64,000 nt of DNA from Streptomyces sp. NBC_00654 (lineage in GTDB: Bacteria > Actinomycetota > Actinomycetes > Streptomycetales > Streptomycetaceae). This document shows, piece after piece, positions 8,558 to 16,940 of this stretch (position 1 is its first letter; each line of letters starts with the position of its first letter). A program made the translations under genes and the position numbers. The stretch is taken from assembly GCF_026341775.1 (NCBI RefSeq), contig NZ_JAPEOB010000001.1, positions 1,054,001 to 1,118,000 on the forward strand. The letters run 5' to 3'. The notes beneath the pieces are model-generated. The model was not told the origin of the DNA. It ran no database searches and worked only from the letters and a program-made list of their open reading frames with translations.

Positions 8558-9505
8558 CTACGGCAGCTCGATGCCCGTGTCGATCCCATCCAGGGCGTGG
8601 ACGCACGCGCAGTTGCGGTGCTCGGTGGCCGGCAGCGCGGTCACGGCGTCGAACAGCACCGAGCGCAGCCGGTCCACGTTGGCCGCGAACACCTTCAGCA
8701 CCTCTTCGTGGGAGACGCCCTCGCCCGCCTCGGCACCCGCGTCCAGGTCCGTCACGAGGGTCAGCGTGGTGTAGCAGAGCCCCAGTTCGCGGGCGAGCAC
8801 GGCCTCGGGGTGCCCGGTCATCCCGACCACGGACCAGCCCATCGACGCGTGCCAGCGCGATTCCGCCCGGGTGGAGAAGCGCGGGCCCTCGACGACGACC
8901 AGCGTCCCGCCGTCCACCGGCTCCCAGTCGCGCCCGCGCGCCGCCGCCAGCGCGGCCTTGCGGCCCTCGGCGCAGTAGGGGTCCGCGAACCCCAGATGCA
9001 CGACGTTCGGCACGGCCCCGTCGGCGCGGGTCTCACCGTCGTAATACGTCTGGGGACGGGCCTTGGTGCGCTCGACCAACTGGTCCGGGATCAGCAGGGT
9101 CCCGGGGCCGAACTCCGGCCGCAGTCCGCCGACCGCGCACGGTCCGAGCACCTGACGCACTCCCACGGAGCGCAGTGCCCAGAGGTTCGCGCGGTAGTTG
9201 ATGCGGTGCGGCGGCAGGTGGTGGCCGCGTCCGTGACGGGGCAGGAAGGCCACCCGGCGGCCACCGATCTCACCGAGGAAGACCGAGTCGCTGGGCTGCC
9301 CGTACGGGGTGTCCACGCGAACCTCGGTGACGTCCTCCAGGAAGGAGTAGAAGCCCGAGCCACCGATGACACCGATCTCCGCGCCCGCGGCTGACGTGCC
9401 CGAAGCCGTCGATGAACCCGTACCCACGCCCGTACCCGTGCCGGTACCCACGCCCGTACCACCCGTTCCCGTACCCGTTCCCGAATGCGCCTCTTCGTTC
9501 GCCAT
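8558..9505 (-). CDS. mtnP: S-methyl-5'-thioadenosine phosphorylase (MTAP)
   Basis: 315 aa. The family signature is clear: IGVIGGSGFYSFLE near residue 45, then LPRHGRGHHLPPHRINYRANLWAL, and the C-terminal GMTGHPEAVLARELGLCY and TDLDAG. It phosphorolyses methylthioadenosine to adenine and methylthioribose-1-phosphate in the methionine salvage pathway. The first ~40 residues form an odd Gly-Thr/Gly-Val repeat (encoded at about 9420-9480) not found in the enzyme core, so either it is a real disordered leader or the start lies downstream. The ATG at 9505 is the only methionine before the core. Confidence 0.93.
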   Translation of the reverse strand: MANEEAHSGTGTGTGGTGVGTGTGTGVGTGSSTASGTSAAGAEIGVIGGSGFYSFLEDVTEVRVDTPYGQPSDSVFLGEIGGRRVAFLPRHGRGHHLPPHRINYRANLWALRSVGVRQVLGPCAVGGLRPEFGPGTLLIPDQLVERTKARPQTYYDGETRADGAVPNVVHLGFADPYCAEGRKAALAAARGRDWEPVDGGTLVVVEGPRFSTRAESRWHASMGWSVVGMTGHPEAVLARELGLCYTTLTLVTDLDAGAEAGEGVSHEEVLKVFAANVDRLRSVLFDAVTALPATEHRNCACVHALDGIDTGIELP

Positions 9506-9531
9506 GCGGCCACAGTATCGGGGGGAAAACG

Positions 9532-9566
9532 CCGGGACCCCGCCGAGTCGATCGGCGGGGTCCCGG
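9532..9566. terminator. Strong hairpin downstream of the FmdB/Ruc-like gene
   Basis: Perfect 15-bp inverted repeat: CCGGGACCCCGCCGA at 9532-9546 and its complement at 9552-9566, with a 5-base loop. It lies between the end of the FmdB-family gene (9591) and the start of mtnP (9505), both on the minus strand, so it should terminate the former. Confidence 0.8.
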
Positions 9567-9590
9567 TGAGGCGTGCGGTTGTACGAGGGC

Positions 9591-9947
9591 TCAGGCGGCC
9601 GACGTACCACTCGACGAAGTCGACGCGGATGAGGACGACGACGAGGAGGAAGAAGAGGACGACGAAGAAGACGAAGCGGTCGACTTCGCGTCCGAACCCG
9701 TCGACGACGAGGTGGATGCGGAATCGGACGACTTCGAGCCCGACGACGCCGGTGTGCTGCTCGACGAGGAGCCACGGCTGTCGTTCCGATAGAAACCGGA
9801 ACCCTTGAAGACGATGCCGACCGCAGAGAACACCTTCTTGAGGCGTCCGTCGCAGCTCGGGCACACGGTCAGGGCATCATCGGTGAACTTCTGCACCGCC
9901 TCGAGGCCCTCGCCGCACGCGGTGCACTGGTACTGATAGGTCGGCAC
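9591..9947 (-). CDS. FmdB-family zinc-ribbon protein, Ruc-like redox chaperone candidate
   Basis: 118 aa from GTG 9947 (AGGAGGAGCAA just upstream). Residues 1-50 are a zinc ribbon with CTACG and CPSCD pairs (YQYQCTACG...VCPSCDGRLKKVF). The last ~55 residues are almost wholly serine with a few Ala/Thr, so disordered. This is the architecture of the serine-rich mycobacterial protein of the same neighbourhood, which I recall being reported as a redox-regulated chaperone (Ruc) of the HrcA regulon; that link is from memory. A CIRCE-type operator lies at 9957-9983, overlapping the translation-start region, in keeping with heat-shock control. Alternatively it is a FmdB-type transcription-associated protein. 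Confidence 0.85.
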   Translation of the reverse strand: MPTYQYQCTACGEGLEAVQKFTDDALTVCPSCDGRLKKVFSAVGIVFKGSGFYRNDSRGSSSSSTPASSGSKSSDSASTSSSTGSDAKSTASSSSSSSSSSSSSSSSASTSSSGTSAA

Positions 9948-9956
9948 TTGCTCCTC

Positions 9957-9983
9957 CTGGCACTCTCACTCAATGAGTGCTAA
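9957..9983 (-). promoter_or_regulatory. CIRCE-type (HrcA) operator
   Basis: Read on the minus strand: a perfect TTAGCACTC arm (9983-9975), nine bases, then GAGTGCCAG (9965-9957), which matches seven of nine in the other arm (GAGTGCTAA). The total is 16 of 18 arm positions with the exact N9 spacing. It sits 10 bases upstream of the GTG start of the zinc-ribbon gene. CIRCE is bound by HrcA, which represses heat-shock genes (established knowledge). Confidence 0.85.
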
Positions 9984-10013
9984 CGACGCTCCATACTGAC
10001 GTATTCCGCTCGA

Positions 10014-11294
10014 TCAGTCCACCGTGACCGGCTCGCGGTGACCGATCCCACGTGCCACAGTGCGTCCCGCGGCCTTCGGAGTCAGCCGTGAACGCAGGGC
10101 CAGCAGCGTCACCAGCGCCAGTACGGTCCCCACGAGCGGCACCAGGAAACCGGTGCTCGCCCCGCGGGCGTCCGCGAGCTGTCCGGCCACGGTCACCGCT
10201 GCCGCCTGACCGAGCGCCACCGCGCCCGTCAGCCAGGTGAACGCCTCCGTCCGGGCGGACGCCGGGACCAGGGCGTCGACCAGGGTGTAGCCGCTGATCA
10301 GCGCGGGAGCGATGGAGAGGCCGACCAGCAGTCCGAGTCCGGCCAGCAGCGGCACCGAGTGCACGGCCCACAGTCCGGACGCGGTCAGGGTCAGTGCCAG
10401 ATAGCCGATGATCAGCCGGCGGCGCGGGCTGATCTTCCAGACGATGGCGCCGCAGGCGATGCCGGCCAGCATGTTGCCGGCCGCGAAGATCCCGTACAGC
10501 ATGCCGTTCACTCCGGGGCGGCCGATCTCCTCGGCGAACGCGGTCAGGGAGACCTGCATGCCGCCGAATACGGCGCCGATGCCCAGGAAGGTGATCGCGA
10601 GCACCCGGACGCCCGGCACGGAGAGCGCCGAGGCGTGCGGTTCGGCGGCGGTGGCGGCGCTCCGGGGCGCGGGCTGCGTGGAGCGCTGGGCGGCGAAGAA
10701 CAGTCCGCCGACGAGGGTCAGAGCGGCCTCCGTGATCAGCCCGGCCGCCGGATGCACGCCGGTGCACAGCGCGGTGGCGAGGACCGGTCCGAGGACGAAG
10801 GTGAACTCGTCCGTGACGGACTCGAAGGCGGCGGCGGTGGCCATCAGCGGCGAGGCCGGCCGGCCGGGGGCGGCCCCCAGCTTGGCCGCCCAGCGGGCCC
10901 GCACCATCGGCCCGATCTGCGGGATCGAGGCACCGGTGGGCACAGCGGCCAGGAACAGCGCCCACAGGGGCGCATCCGCCAGCGCGAGCGCCGTGAGCGC
11001 GCCCACGGAGACGGCGTGCACCAGAACGCCGGGCAGCAGCACCGCGCGCTGCCCGAAACGGTCGGCGAGCTTGCCGCTCTGCGGGGCGAACAGCGCCATG
11101 GACACGCCGGAGACGGCGGCGACGGCGCCCGCGCTGCCGTACGAGCCGGTGGTGTGCTGGACGAGGAGCACGATGCCGATGGTCAGCATCGCGAAGGGCT
11201 GCCGTGCGGCGAAGCCCGGGAGGAGGAAGGTCCACGCACCGGGGGTGCGCAGCAGTTGCCCGTATCCGGGGCGGTCGGAGACCGTGGACGCCAC
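10014..11294 (-). CDS. MFS transporter, probable drug or metabolite exporter
   Basis: 426 aa from GTG 11294, which has AAGGA five bases upstream; an ATG at 11330 is also in frame. About twelve hydrophobic segments are seen. The loop motif GKLADRFGQRAVLLPG between the second and third helices is the MFS signature, with a related copy (KISPRRRLIIGY) in the second half, and a hydrophilic central loop (STQPAPRSAATAAEPHASA). Substrate cannot be predicted. It is transcribed toward the heat-shock type gene, with the antiporter upstream on the same strand. Confidence 0.85.
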   Translation of the reverse strand: MASTVSDRPGYGQLLRTPGAWTFLLPGFAARQPFAMLTIGIVLLVQHTTGSYGSAGAVAAVSGVSMALFAPQSGKLADRFGQRAVLLPGVLVHAVSVGALTALALADAPLWALFLAAVPTGASIPQIGPMVRARWAAKLGAAPGRPASPLMATAAAFESVTDEFTFVLGPVLATALCTGVHPAAGLITEAALTLVGGLFFAAQRSTQPAPRSAATAAEPHASALSVPGVRVLAITFLGIGAVFGGMQVSLTAFAEEIGRPGVNGMLYGIFAAGNMLAGIACGAIVWKISPRRRLIIGYLALTLTASGLWAVHSVPLLAGLGLLVGLSIAPALISGYTLVDALVPASARTEAFTWLTGAVALGQAAAVTVAGQLADARGASTGFLVPLVGTVLALVTLLALRSRLTPKAAGRTVARGIGHREPVTVD

Positions 11295-11647
11295 GGTCCT
11301 TGCCTTTCTGCCGCCTGGTGGCCGCGCCACCTCGGAGCCCTTGTGGGGCCCGTGCGGAGGCTGCGCCGAGAGCTGTCCTCATTCGCGCGGAACTGCGGTA
11401 GATGCCGGGCGCTCACTGCGAGGGGCGAGGGCGCCACGACCGCCATACGGGTCGCGCCAGCTCTGCATCAGGCAGAGTTGGTCGATCAGATTGCCTTCAT
11501 GCTACAGGCAGGAGTCCCCGCTCCCCTGCGATTGCGCGCAGGGTCACCATGACCACCGGTGACGGATGGCCGCCGATGACCGCTGACCGCCGGTGACAGA
11601 TGACCGCTGGTGATCAGCGGTCACCCGTGATCGGTGGTCACCCGTGA
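11295..11647. repeat. Intergenic region with degenerate repeats of a GGTGATCAGCGGT-like unit
   Basis: This ~350-base gap between two minus-strand genes has no supported gene. From about 11545 to 11650 it is built of related short segments; GGTCACCCGTGATC occurs twice (11619-11632 and 11636-11649), with inverted variants (GGTGATCAGCGGTCACC at 11609-11625). These could form several alternative hairpins, possibly ending transcription of the antiporter gene. Confidence 0.6.
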
Positions 11648-13165
11648 TCAGTGGCGCGCTTTCGTGGCGGGCCCGCGGCCCGTCCCCAGCCATCCGGCCA
11701 GCTTGCCGCCCTCGCCGACCGCCCGCAGCCGGGCCTCCGTCGCGTCGCGCACCGGATCGGTCGCCACGACCAGCAGTTCGTCGCCGCGCCGCAGCACCGT
11801 GGCCGGTGCCGGGACGAAGCTCTTCCCGTCCCGTACGACCAGCGTGACGGCGGCGCCGGCGGGCAGCCGGAGCTCGCCGACCTCCACGCCGTGCATCTTC
11901 GACCTGGCCGGGATCGCGACCGACAGCAGATGCCCGCGCAGCCGCTCCAGCGGCGCCGACTCGATGCCCAGGTCGGCGGCCTCCGACGGATCGTCGGCGA
12001 TCTTCAGGGCCTTCGCGAGCCAGGGCAGGGTCGGCCCCTGGATCAGTGTGTAGACGATGACGAGGACGAAGACGATGTTGAAGACCCTGGTGCTGCCCTC
12101 GATCCCGGACACCATCGGAATGGTCGCCAGGATGATGGGCACGGCTCCGCGCAGGCCCGCCCAGGACATCAGGGCCTTCTCGCGGTGCGGCAGCCGGAAC
12201 GGCGCGAGGCTCAGGAAGACCGACAGCGGGCGGGCCACCACGGTCAGCACCAGCCCCACCACCACCGCGGGCCAGAAGTCGTCGACCAGGTCGTGCGGCG
12301 TGACCAGCAGCCCGAGCAGCACGAACATGCCGATCTGGGCCAGCCAGCCGAGCCCGTCGGCGAAGCCGCGGGTGGCCGGCCAGTGCGGCAGCTTGGAGTT
12401 GCCGAGCACCATCGCGGCCAGGTAGACGGCCAGGAATCCGCTGCCGTGCGCCATGGCGCCGGCCGCGTACGCCGACACCGCGATGGCCATCACGGCGATC
12501 GGGTAGAGACCGGACGCGGGCAGGGCCACGTGCCGCAGGCCGAAGGAGCCGAGCCAGCCCACGGCGAGGCCGATGGCCGCGCCGATCGCCAGCTCCAGCG
12601 CTATCTCGCCGACCAGGATGTACCAGTGCTCCACGGGGCCGACCGCGGAGAACGCCACCACCAGGATGACCACAGGGGCGTCGTTGAAGCCGGACTCGGC
12701 CTCCAGCACGCCCGTGATCCGGGAGGGCAGCGGCACCTTGCGCAGGACGGAGAAGACGGCCGCGGCGTCGGTGGACGAGACGACCGCTCCGATGATGAGC
12801 GCCTGGCGCCAGTCCAGCCCGACGAGATAGTGCGCCGCGCTCGCGGTGACGCCCACGCTGATGCCCACGCCGACGGTCGACAGCATCGCGGCAGCCGGCA
12901 GCGCGGGTTTGACTTCCTTCCACTTCGTACCGAGTCCGCCCTCGGCCAGGATGACGACCAGGGCGGCATAGCCGATCACCTGGGTCAGCTCGGCGTTGTC
13001 GAACTTGACGTCGAAGATGCCGTCCTGCCCCATGGCGATCCCGATGCCGAGGTACAGGAGCAGGCTGGGAAGCCCGCTGCGCGAGGAGATGCGTACCGCC
13101 GCCACGGCGACGAGCAGGACCAGTGAGCAGACGAGCAGGAGTTCATTGAGCGCGTGGACAGTCAG
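11648..13165 (-). CDS. Potassium/proton antiporter (CPA1 type) with TrkA-C domain
   Basis: 505 aa if it starts at CTG 13165, seven bases after GGGAAGG; this start yields a full first helix (LNELLLVCSLVLLVAVAAV), which the GTG at 13105 would remove. Some twelve membrane segments follow, with the family's conserved ESGFNDAP (residues ~155-162), the likely ion-binding acidic site. The C-terminal ~90 residues (SVAIPARSKMHGVEVGELRLP to VVATDP) form a TrkA-C/RCK_C domain used in ligand control of K+ transport. It probably exports K+ or Na+ in exchange for H+. An odd point is the apparent non-standard CTG start. Confidence 0.85.
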   Translation of the reverse strand: MTVHALNELLLVCSLVLLVAVAAVRISSRSGLPSLLLYLGIGIAMGQDGIFDVKFDNAELTQVIGYAALVVILAEGGLGTKWKEVKPALPAAAMLSTVGVGISVGVTASAAHYLVGLDWRQALIIGAVVSSTDAAAVFSVLRKVPLPSRITGVLEAESGFNDAPVVILVVAFSAVGPVEHWYILVGEIALELAIGAAIGLAVGWLGSFGLRHVALPASGLYPIAVMAIAVSAYAAGAMAHGSGFLAVYLAAMVLGNSKLPHWPATRGFADGLGWLAQIGMFVLLGLLVTPHDLVDDFWPAVVVGLVLTVVARPLSVFLSLAPFRLPHREKALMSWAGLRGAVPIILATIPMVSGIEGSTRVFNIVFVLVIVYTLIQGPTLPWLAKALKIADDPSEAADLGIESAPLERLRGHLLSVAIPARSKMHGVEVGELRLPAGAAVTLVVRDGKSFVPAPATVLRRGDELLVVATDPVRDATEARLRAVGEGGKLAGWLGTGRGPATKARH

Positions 13166-13262
13166 GGTCCGTTCCTTCCCTGCGTACGCCTGCCGGATCG
13201 GCCTCCGGTGGCCAGTACTTCGTTACCTTACCTAATCTTTAACGCTTTCTTGACGCGTTCGA

Positions 13263-13278
13263 GTGTTCGTACGAACAC
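13263..13278. promoter_or_regulatory. Perfect 16-bp palindrome upstream of the acylase gene
   Basis: GTGTTCGTACGAACAC is its own complement. It lies 104 bases before the ATG at 13382 and just after TTGACG (13250-13255). This looks like a dimeric regulator's operator. The half-sites are GTTC...GAAC, the reverse of the LexA order, so it is not read as an SOS box. Confidence 0.5.
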
Positions 13279-13381
13279 AACGCATGTGGAGGCATCCCGA
13301 TACCGCGTCCGAGTGGCTTCGGCGCTGCGCCTATGGTTGCTCCTGCACTCCCAGGACCACCCTGCCCCTCGAAGGACAGCG

Positions 13382-16126
13382 ATGCCCGCCAACACAACCG
13401 CCTCTTCCGGCTCTTCCGACACGAAGAAGCCCGGCAGGAAGAAGGGGCGACGCGCCCGCCTGCTCGTGATCGTCCTGGTGCTGGCGCTTGTCGCGGGTGT
13501 CGGGTACGGCGCCTACTGGTCCGTGTCCACCGTGCGGGCCTCGTACCCGCAGACGACCGGATCGATCAGACTCGACGGCCTCGCCGCCGATGTCGATGTC
13601 AAACGCGACGAATACGGAATCCCGCAGATCTACGCGGACTCCGACGCCGACCTGTTCCGCGCCCAGGGCTTCGTCCAGGCGCAGGACCGCTTCTGGGAGA
13701 TGGACGTCCGCCGTCATATGACGTCCGGCCGGCTCTCCGAGATGTTCGGTTCGGGACAGGTGGAGACCGATGCCTTCCTGCGCACGCTCGGCTGGCGCCA
13801 GGTCGCGCAGAAGGAGTACGACACCGTCCTGGACGAGGACACCAAGAAGAACCTCCAGGCGTACGCGGAGGGTGTCAACGCGTACCTGAAGGGCAAGGAC
13901 GGCAGGGACATCTCCGTCGAGTACGCGGCGCTGGGCCTGACCAACGACTACAAGCCCACGGAGTGGACCCCGGTCGACTCGGTGGCCTGGCTCAAGGCGA
14001 TGGCCTGGGACCTGCGCGGCAACATGCAGGACGAGATCGACCGTTCGCTGCTGACCAGCAGGCTCGACGGGGACCAGATCAAGGACCTCTACCCGGCCTA
14101 CCCGTACAAGAAGCACGAGCCGATCGTCGGCGAGGGAGCGGTCTCCTCGGTCACCGGCAAGTTCGACCCGGAGGCCCAGCCCTCGGACGGCGTCGGCGAG
14201 GGCACCCCGGCGGACGCCGCGAAGGGCCTGAACACCCAGCTCTCCGCGCTCTCCGACACCCTGGACGAGATCCCCGCGCTGCTCGGCCCGAACGGCAACG
14301 GCATCGGATCGAACTCCTGGGTCGTCTCCGGGAAGTACACGACCACCGACAAGCCGCTGCTGGCCAATGACCCGCACCTGGCGCCGATGCTGCCCTCGCT
14401 CTGGTACCAGATGGGGCTGCACTGCCGGGAGATCTCGAAGTCCTGCCAGTACGACACCGCGGGCTACACGTTCTCCGGGATGCCCGGTGTGATCATCGGC
14501 CACAACCAGGACATCGCCTGGGGCTTCACCAACCTCGGCGCGGACGTCACCGACCTCTTCCTGGAGAAGGTGTCCGGCGAGGGCTACCAGTACGACGGCA
14601 AGGTGAAGCCGTTCACCACCCGCGAGGAGACCATCAAGGTCGCGGGAGGCAAGAGCCGGCACATCACGGTGCGGGAGACCAACAACGGGCCGCTCGTCTC
14701 CGACCGCAGCGGCGAACTGGAGAAGGTGGGCCAGAAGGCCCCCGTCACCAACGCCGCCCCCGACCGCGCCGGTGGTTACGCGGTCGCGCTGAAGTGGACC
14801 GCGCTGGAGCCCGGCAAGTCCATGGACGCCGTCTTCGAGCTCAACCGCGCCAAGGACTTCACGTCCTTCCGGGCGGCGGCCGAACACTTCGAGGTTCCCT
14901 CGCAGAACCTCATCTACGCGGACACCAAGGGCAACATCGGCTACCAGGCGCCCGGCCGGATCCCGGTCCGTGTCCAGGGCGACGGCACGCTGCCGACCCC
15001 CGGCTGGACCTCGGAGTACGGCTGGAAGAAGGATCCGATCCCGTTCGCCGAGCTGCCCTACGAGTACAACCCGAAGCGCGGCTACATCGTCACCGCCAAC
15101 CAGGCCGTCATCGACGAGGAGAAGTACCCCCACCTGCTCACCAAGGACTGGGGCTACGGCACCCGCAGCCAGCGGATCAACGACCTCATCGCGTCGAAGA
15201 TCAAGGGCGGCGAGAAGATCTCGACCGACGACATGCAGAAGATGCAGATGGACAACAACAGCGAGATCGCCGCGCTGCTGGTGCCCAAGCTGCTGAAGAT
15301 CAACATCTCCGACAAGAGCGTGCGCGAGGCACAGAAGCTGCTGGAGGGCTGGGACTACACCCAGGAGCCCGACTCGGCCGCCGCCGCGTACTTCAACGGG
15401 GTCTGGCGCAACATCCTCAAGCTGGCCTTCGGCAACAAGCTGCCCAAGGAACTGCGGGCCGAGGGCGACTGCCTCAACGTCCGTCCGGCCGACAGCACCG
15501 GCCCGGTGGACGAGCGGCACAAGCTCGTACGGGAATGCGGCCAGCGCGACCCGGACTCGGCGCAGCCGGACGGTGGCGACCGCTGGTACCAGGTGGTCCG
15601 GAACATCGTGGACGACCCGGACAACGAGTGGTGGAAGGTGCCCGCCCGGGGCCGTGACGAGGCGCTCGAAAGCCGCGACGACCTGTTCGCCGCGGCCATG
15701 GAGGACGCCCGCTGGGAGCTGACGGCCAAGCTCGGCAAGGACATCAGCACCTGGAGCTGGGGACGGCTGCACCAGCTGACCCTGAGGAACCAGACCCTCG
15801 GTACCGAGGGACCCGGTCTTCTCCAGCGGGCCCTCAACCGGGGCCCCTGGAACCTCGGCGGCGGCGAGGCCGCGGTCAACGCCACCGGCTGGAACGCGGC
15901 GGGCGGCTACGAGGTCATCTGGGTGCCGTCGATGCGGATGGTCGTCAACGTGGGGGACTGGGACAAGTCCCGCTGGATCAACCTCACCGGCGCCTCCGGC
16001 CACGCGTTCAGCGCGCACTACACCGACCAGACCGACAAGTGGGTCGACGGCGAACTGCTCGACTGGTCCTTCGGGACGAACGCGGTCGGCCGGACCACGG
16101 TCGACACGCTGACGCTCAAGCCATGA
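13382..16126 (+). CDS. Penicillin-acylase family Ntn hydrolase
   Basis: 914 aa. A Lys/Arg-rich N-terminus leads into one membrane anchor (LLVIVLVLALVAGVGYGAYW, residues ~29-48), so the enzyme is on the cell surface. The alpha chain follows (VKRDEYGIPQIYADSDADLF, QAQDRFWEMD). The processing site is G|SNSWVVSG near residue 312, where the serine becomes the catalytic N-terminal nucleophile of the beta chain. PLLANDPHLAPMLPSLWYQ and GHNQDIAWGFTN are family motifs. Such enzymes hydrolyse amides of penicillin, acyl-homoserine lactones or other acylated amines; the substrate is open. A terminator hairpin follows at once. Confidence 0.92.
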   Translation: MPANTTASSGSSDTKKPGRKKGRRARLLVIVLVLALVAGVGYGAYWSVSTVRASYPQTTGSIRLDGLAADVDVKRDEYGIPQIYADSDADLFRAQGFVQAQDRFWEMDVRRHMTSGRLSEMFGSGQVETDAFLRTLGWRQVAQKEYDTVLDEDTKKNLQAYAEGVNAYLKGKDGRDISVEYAALGLTNDYKPTEWTPVDSVAWLKAMAWDLRGNMQDEIDRSLLTSRLDGDQIKDLYPAYPYKKHEPIVGEGAVSSVTGKFDPEAQPSDGVGEGTPADAAKGLNTQLSALSDTLDEIPALLGPNGNGIGSNSWVVSGKYTTTDKPLLANDPHLAPMLPSLWYQMGLHCREISKSCQYDTAGYTFSGMPGVIIGHNQDIAWGFTNLGADVTDLFLEKVSGEGYQYDGKVKPFTTREETIKVAGGKSRHITVRETNNGPLVSDRSGELEKVGQKAPVTNAAPDRAGGYAVALKWTALEPGKSMDAVFELNRAKDFTSFRAAAEHFEVPSQNLIYADTKGNIGYQAPGRIPVRVQGDGTLPTPGWTSEYGWKKDPIPFAELPYEYNPKRGYIVTANQAVIDEEKYPHLLTKDWGYGTRSQRINDLIASKIKGGEKISTDDMQKMQMDNNSEIAALLVPKLLKINISDKSVREAQKLLEGWDYTQEPDSAAAAYFNGVWRNILKLAFGNKLPKELRAEGDCLNVRPADSTGPVDERHKLVRECGQRDPDSAQPDGGDRWYQVVRNIVDDPDNEWWKVPARGRDEALESRDDLFAAAMEDARWELTAKLGKDISTWSWGRLHQLTLRNQTLGTEGPGLLQRALNRGPWNLGGGEAAVNATGWNAAGGYEVIWVPSMRMVVNVGDWDKSRWINLTGASGHAFSAHYTDQTDKWVDGELLDWSFGTNAVGRTTVDTLTLKP

Positions 16127-16128
16127 CG

Positions 16129-16166
16129 GTGCGGGCCGGTTCAGCGAGAGGCTGACCGGCCCGCAC
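16129..16166 (+). terminator. Terminator hairpin after the acylase gene
   Basis: GTGCGGGCCGG...TCAGC (16129-16145) pairs with GCTGACCGGCCCGCAC (16151-16166), with one bulged base and a 5-base loop, three bases after the stop. A 17-bp tandem repeat (CACGGGGCTCAGCGTCC) follows at 16182-16232 in about 2.6 copies. Confidence 0.8.
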
Positions 16167-16181
16167 GAACGCCGGACCGGC

Positions 16182-16232
16182 CACGGGGCTCAGCGTCCCA
16201 CGGGGCTCAGCGTCCCACGGGGCTCACCGCCC
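16182..16232. repeat. 17-bp tandem repeat, about 2.6 copies
   Basis: CACGGGGCTCAGCGTCC at 16182-16198 and 16199-16215, then a partial third copy in which the sequence changes to CACCGCC. It lies between the convergent acylase and cyclo-ligase genes. It has no visible function. Confidence 0.85.
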
Positions 16233-16240
16233 CACCGAAC

Positions 16241-16846
16241 TCACCGGTTCGGCGGCGGGGTGAAGCGCTGTACTCCGGCCGGCGTCACCACGGCATCCAC
16301 GGGGTGGTCGTGCGGTTCCTGAGGGACCCGCGCGACCACCTCGTCGTCGTACAGCAGCACGACCAGCGCCGGATGCGCGCCGGCCGCCGACAGTCTGGCC
16401 AGCACCCGGTCGTAACTCCCGCCGCCCCGGCCCAGCCGCATGCCGCGCGCGTCCACCGCGAGGCCGGGCAGCAGGACCGTATCGGCGTCGAGCACCGTGG
16501 CGGGGCCGAGGCGCATCCCGGTGGGCTCCAGCAGCCCGCGTCCGGCCGGTGCGAGACGGTCCGCGCCCTCGTACGGCGCCCAGTCCAGATCGTTGTCCGG
16601 CAGGAGCACCGGCAGCAGCACCCGTACGCCCCGCGCGCGCAGCGCGTCCAGCAGCACCCGCGTTCCCGGCTCGCGCCCCACGGACACATAGGCGGCGACC
16701 GTGCGGGCCTCGGCCAGTTCGGGGAGGCGCAACGCGGCGGCGGAGAGGAGCCGGGCGGTGCGACCGGCGTCCTCCGTGCTCAGGAGCCGTCGAGCGGCGA
16801 GGTGTTCGCGCCGGAGGGGCGCCTTTCCTGACTTGTCGGTATTCAA
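16241..16846 (-). CDS. 5-formyltetrahydrofolate cyclo-ligase
   Basis: 201 aa starting at TTG 16846. Family motifs are present: K..LRREHLAARRLL at the N-terminus (substrate lysine/arginine region), VAAYVSVGREPGT, and the nucleotide-binding DARGMRLGRGGGSYDRVLARL. It converts 5-formyl-THF to 5,10-methenyl-THF using ATP. The gene is divergent from galU across ~94 bases, as in mycobacteria (from memory), so the two probably share a promoter region. Confidence 0.93.
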   Translation of the reverse strand: MNTDKSGKAPLRREHLAARRLLSTEDAGRTARLLSAAALRLPELAEARTVAAYVSVGREPGTRVLLDALRARGVRVLLPVLLPDNDLDWAPYEGADRLAPAGRGLLEPTGMRLGPATVLDADTVLLPGLAVDARGMRLGRGGGSYDRVLARLSAAGAHPALVVLLYDDEVVARVPQEPHDHPVDAVVTPAGVQRFTPPPNR

Positions 16847-16940
16847 CGGTTACTCACGCAGTTCTCGTATGGGCTTATTTAAGGCCAAAGTTAACCGGAG
16901 GATCATCTTCTGCCCATGCGCACCCGTTATGGTTCTGCGC

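Noticed and set aside
13222..13240. An IdeR/DmdR iron box (minus strand TTAGGTAAGGTAACG...)
   Set aside because: Only about 10 of 19 bases match, and the second half does not fit; no iron gene nearby.
13263..13278. LexA (SOS) box
   Set aside because: LexA sites in Gram-positives are GAAC-N4-GTTC; here the half-sites are reversed (GTTC-N4-GAAC).
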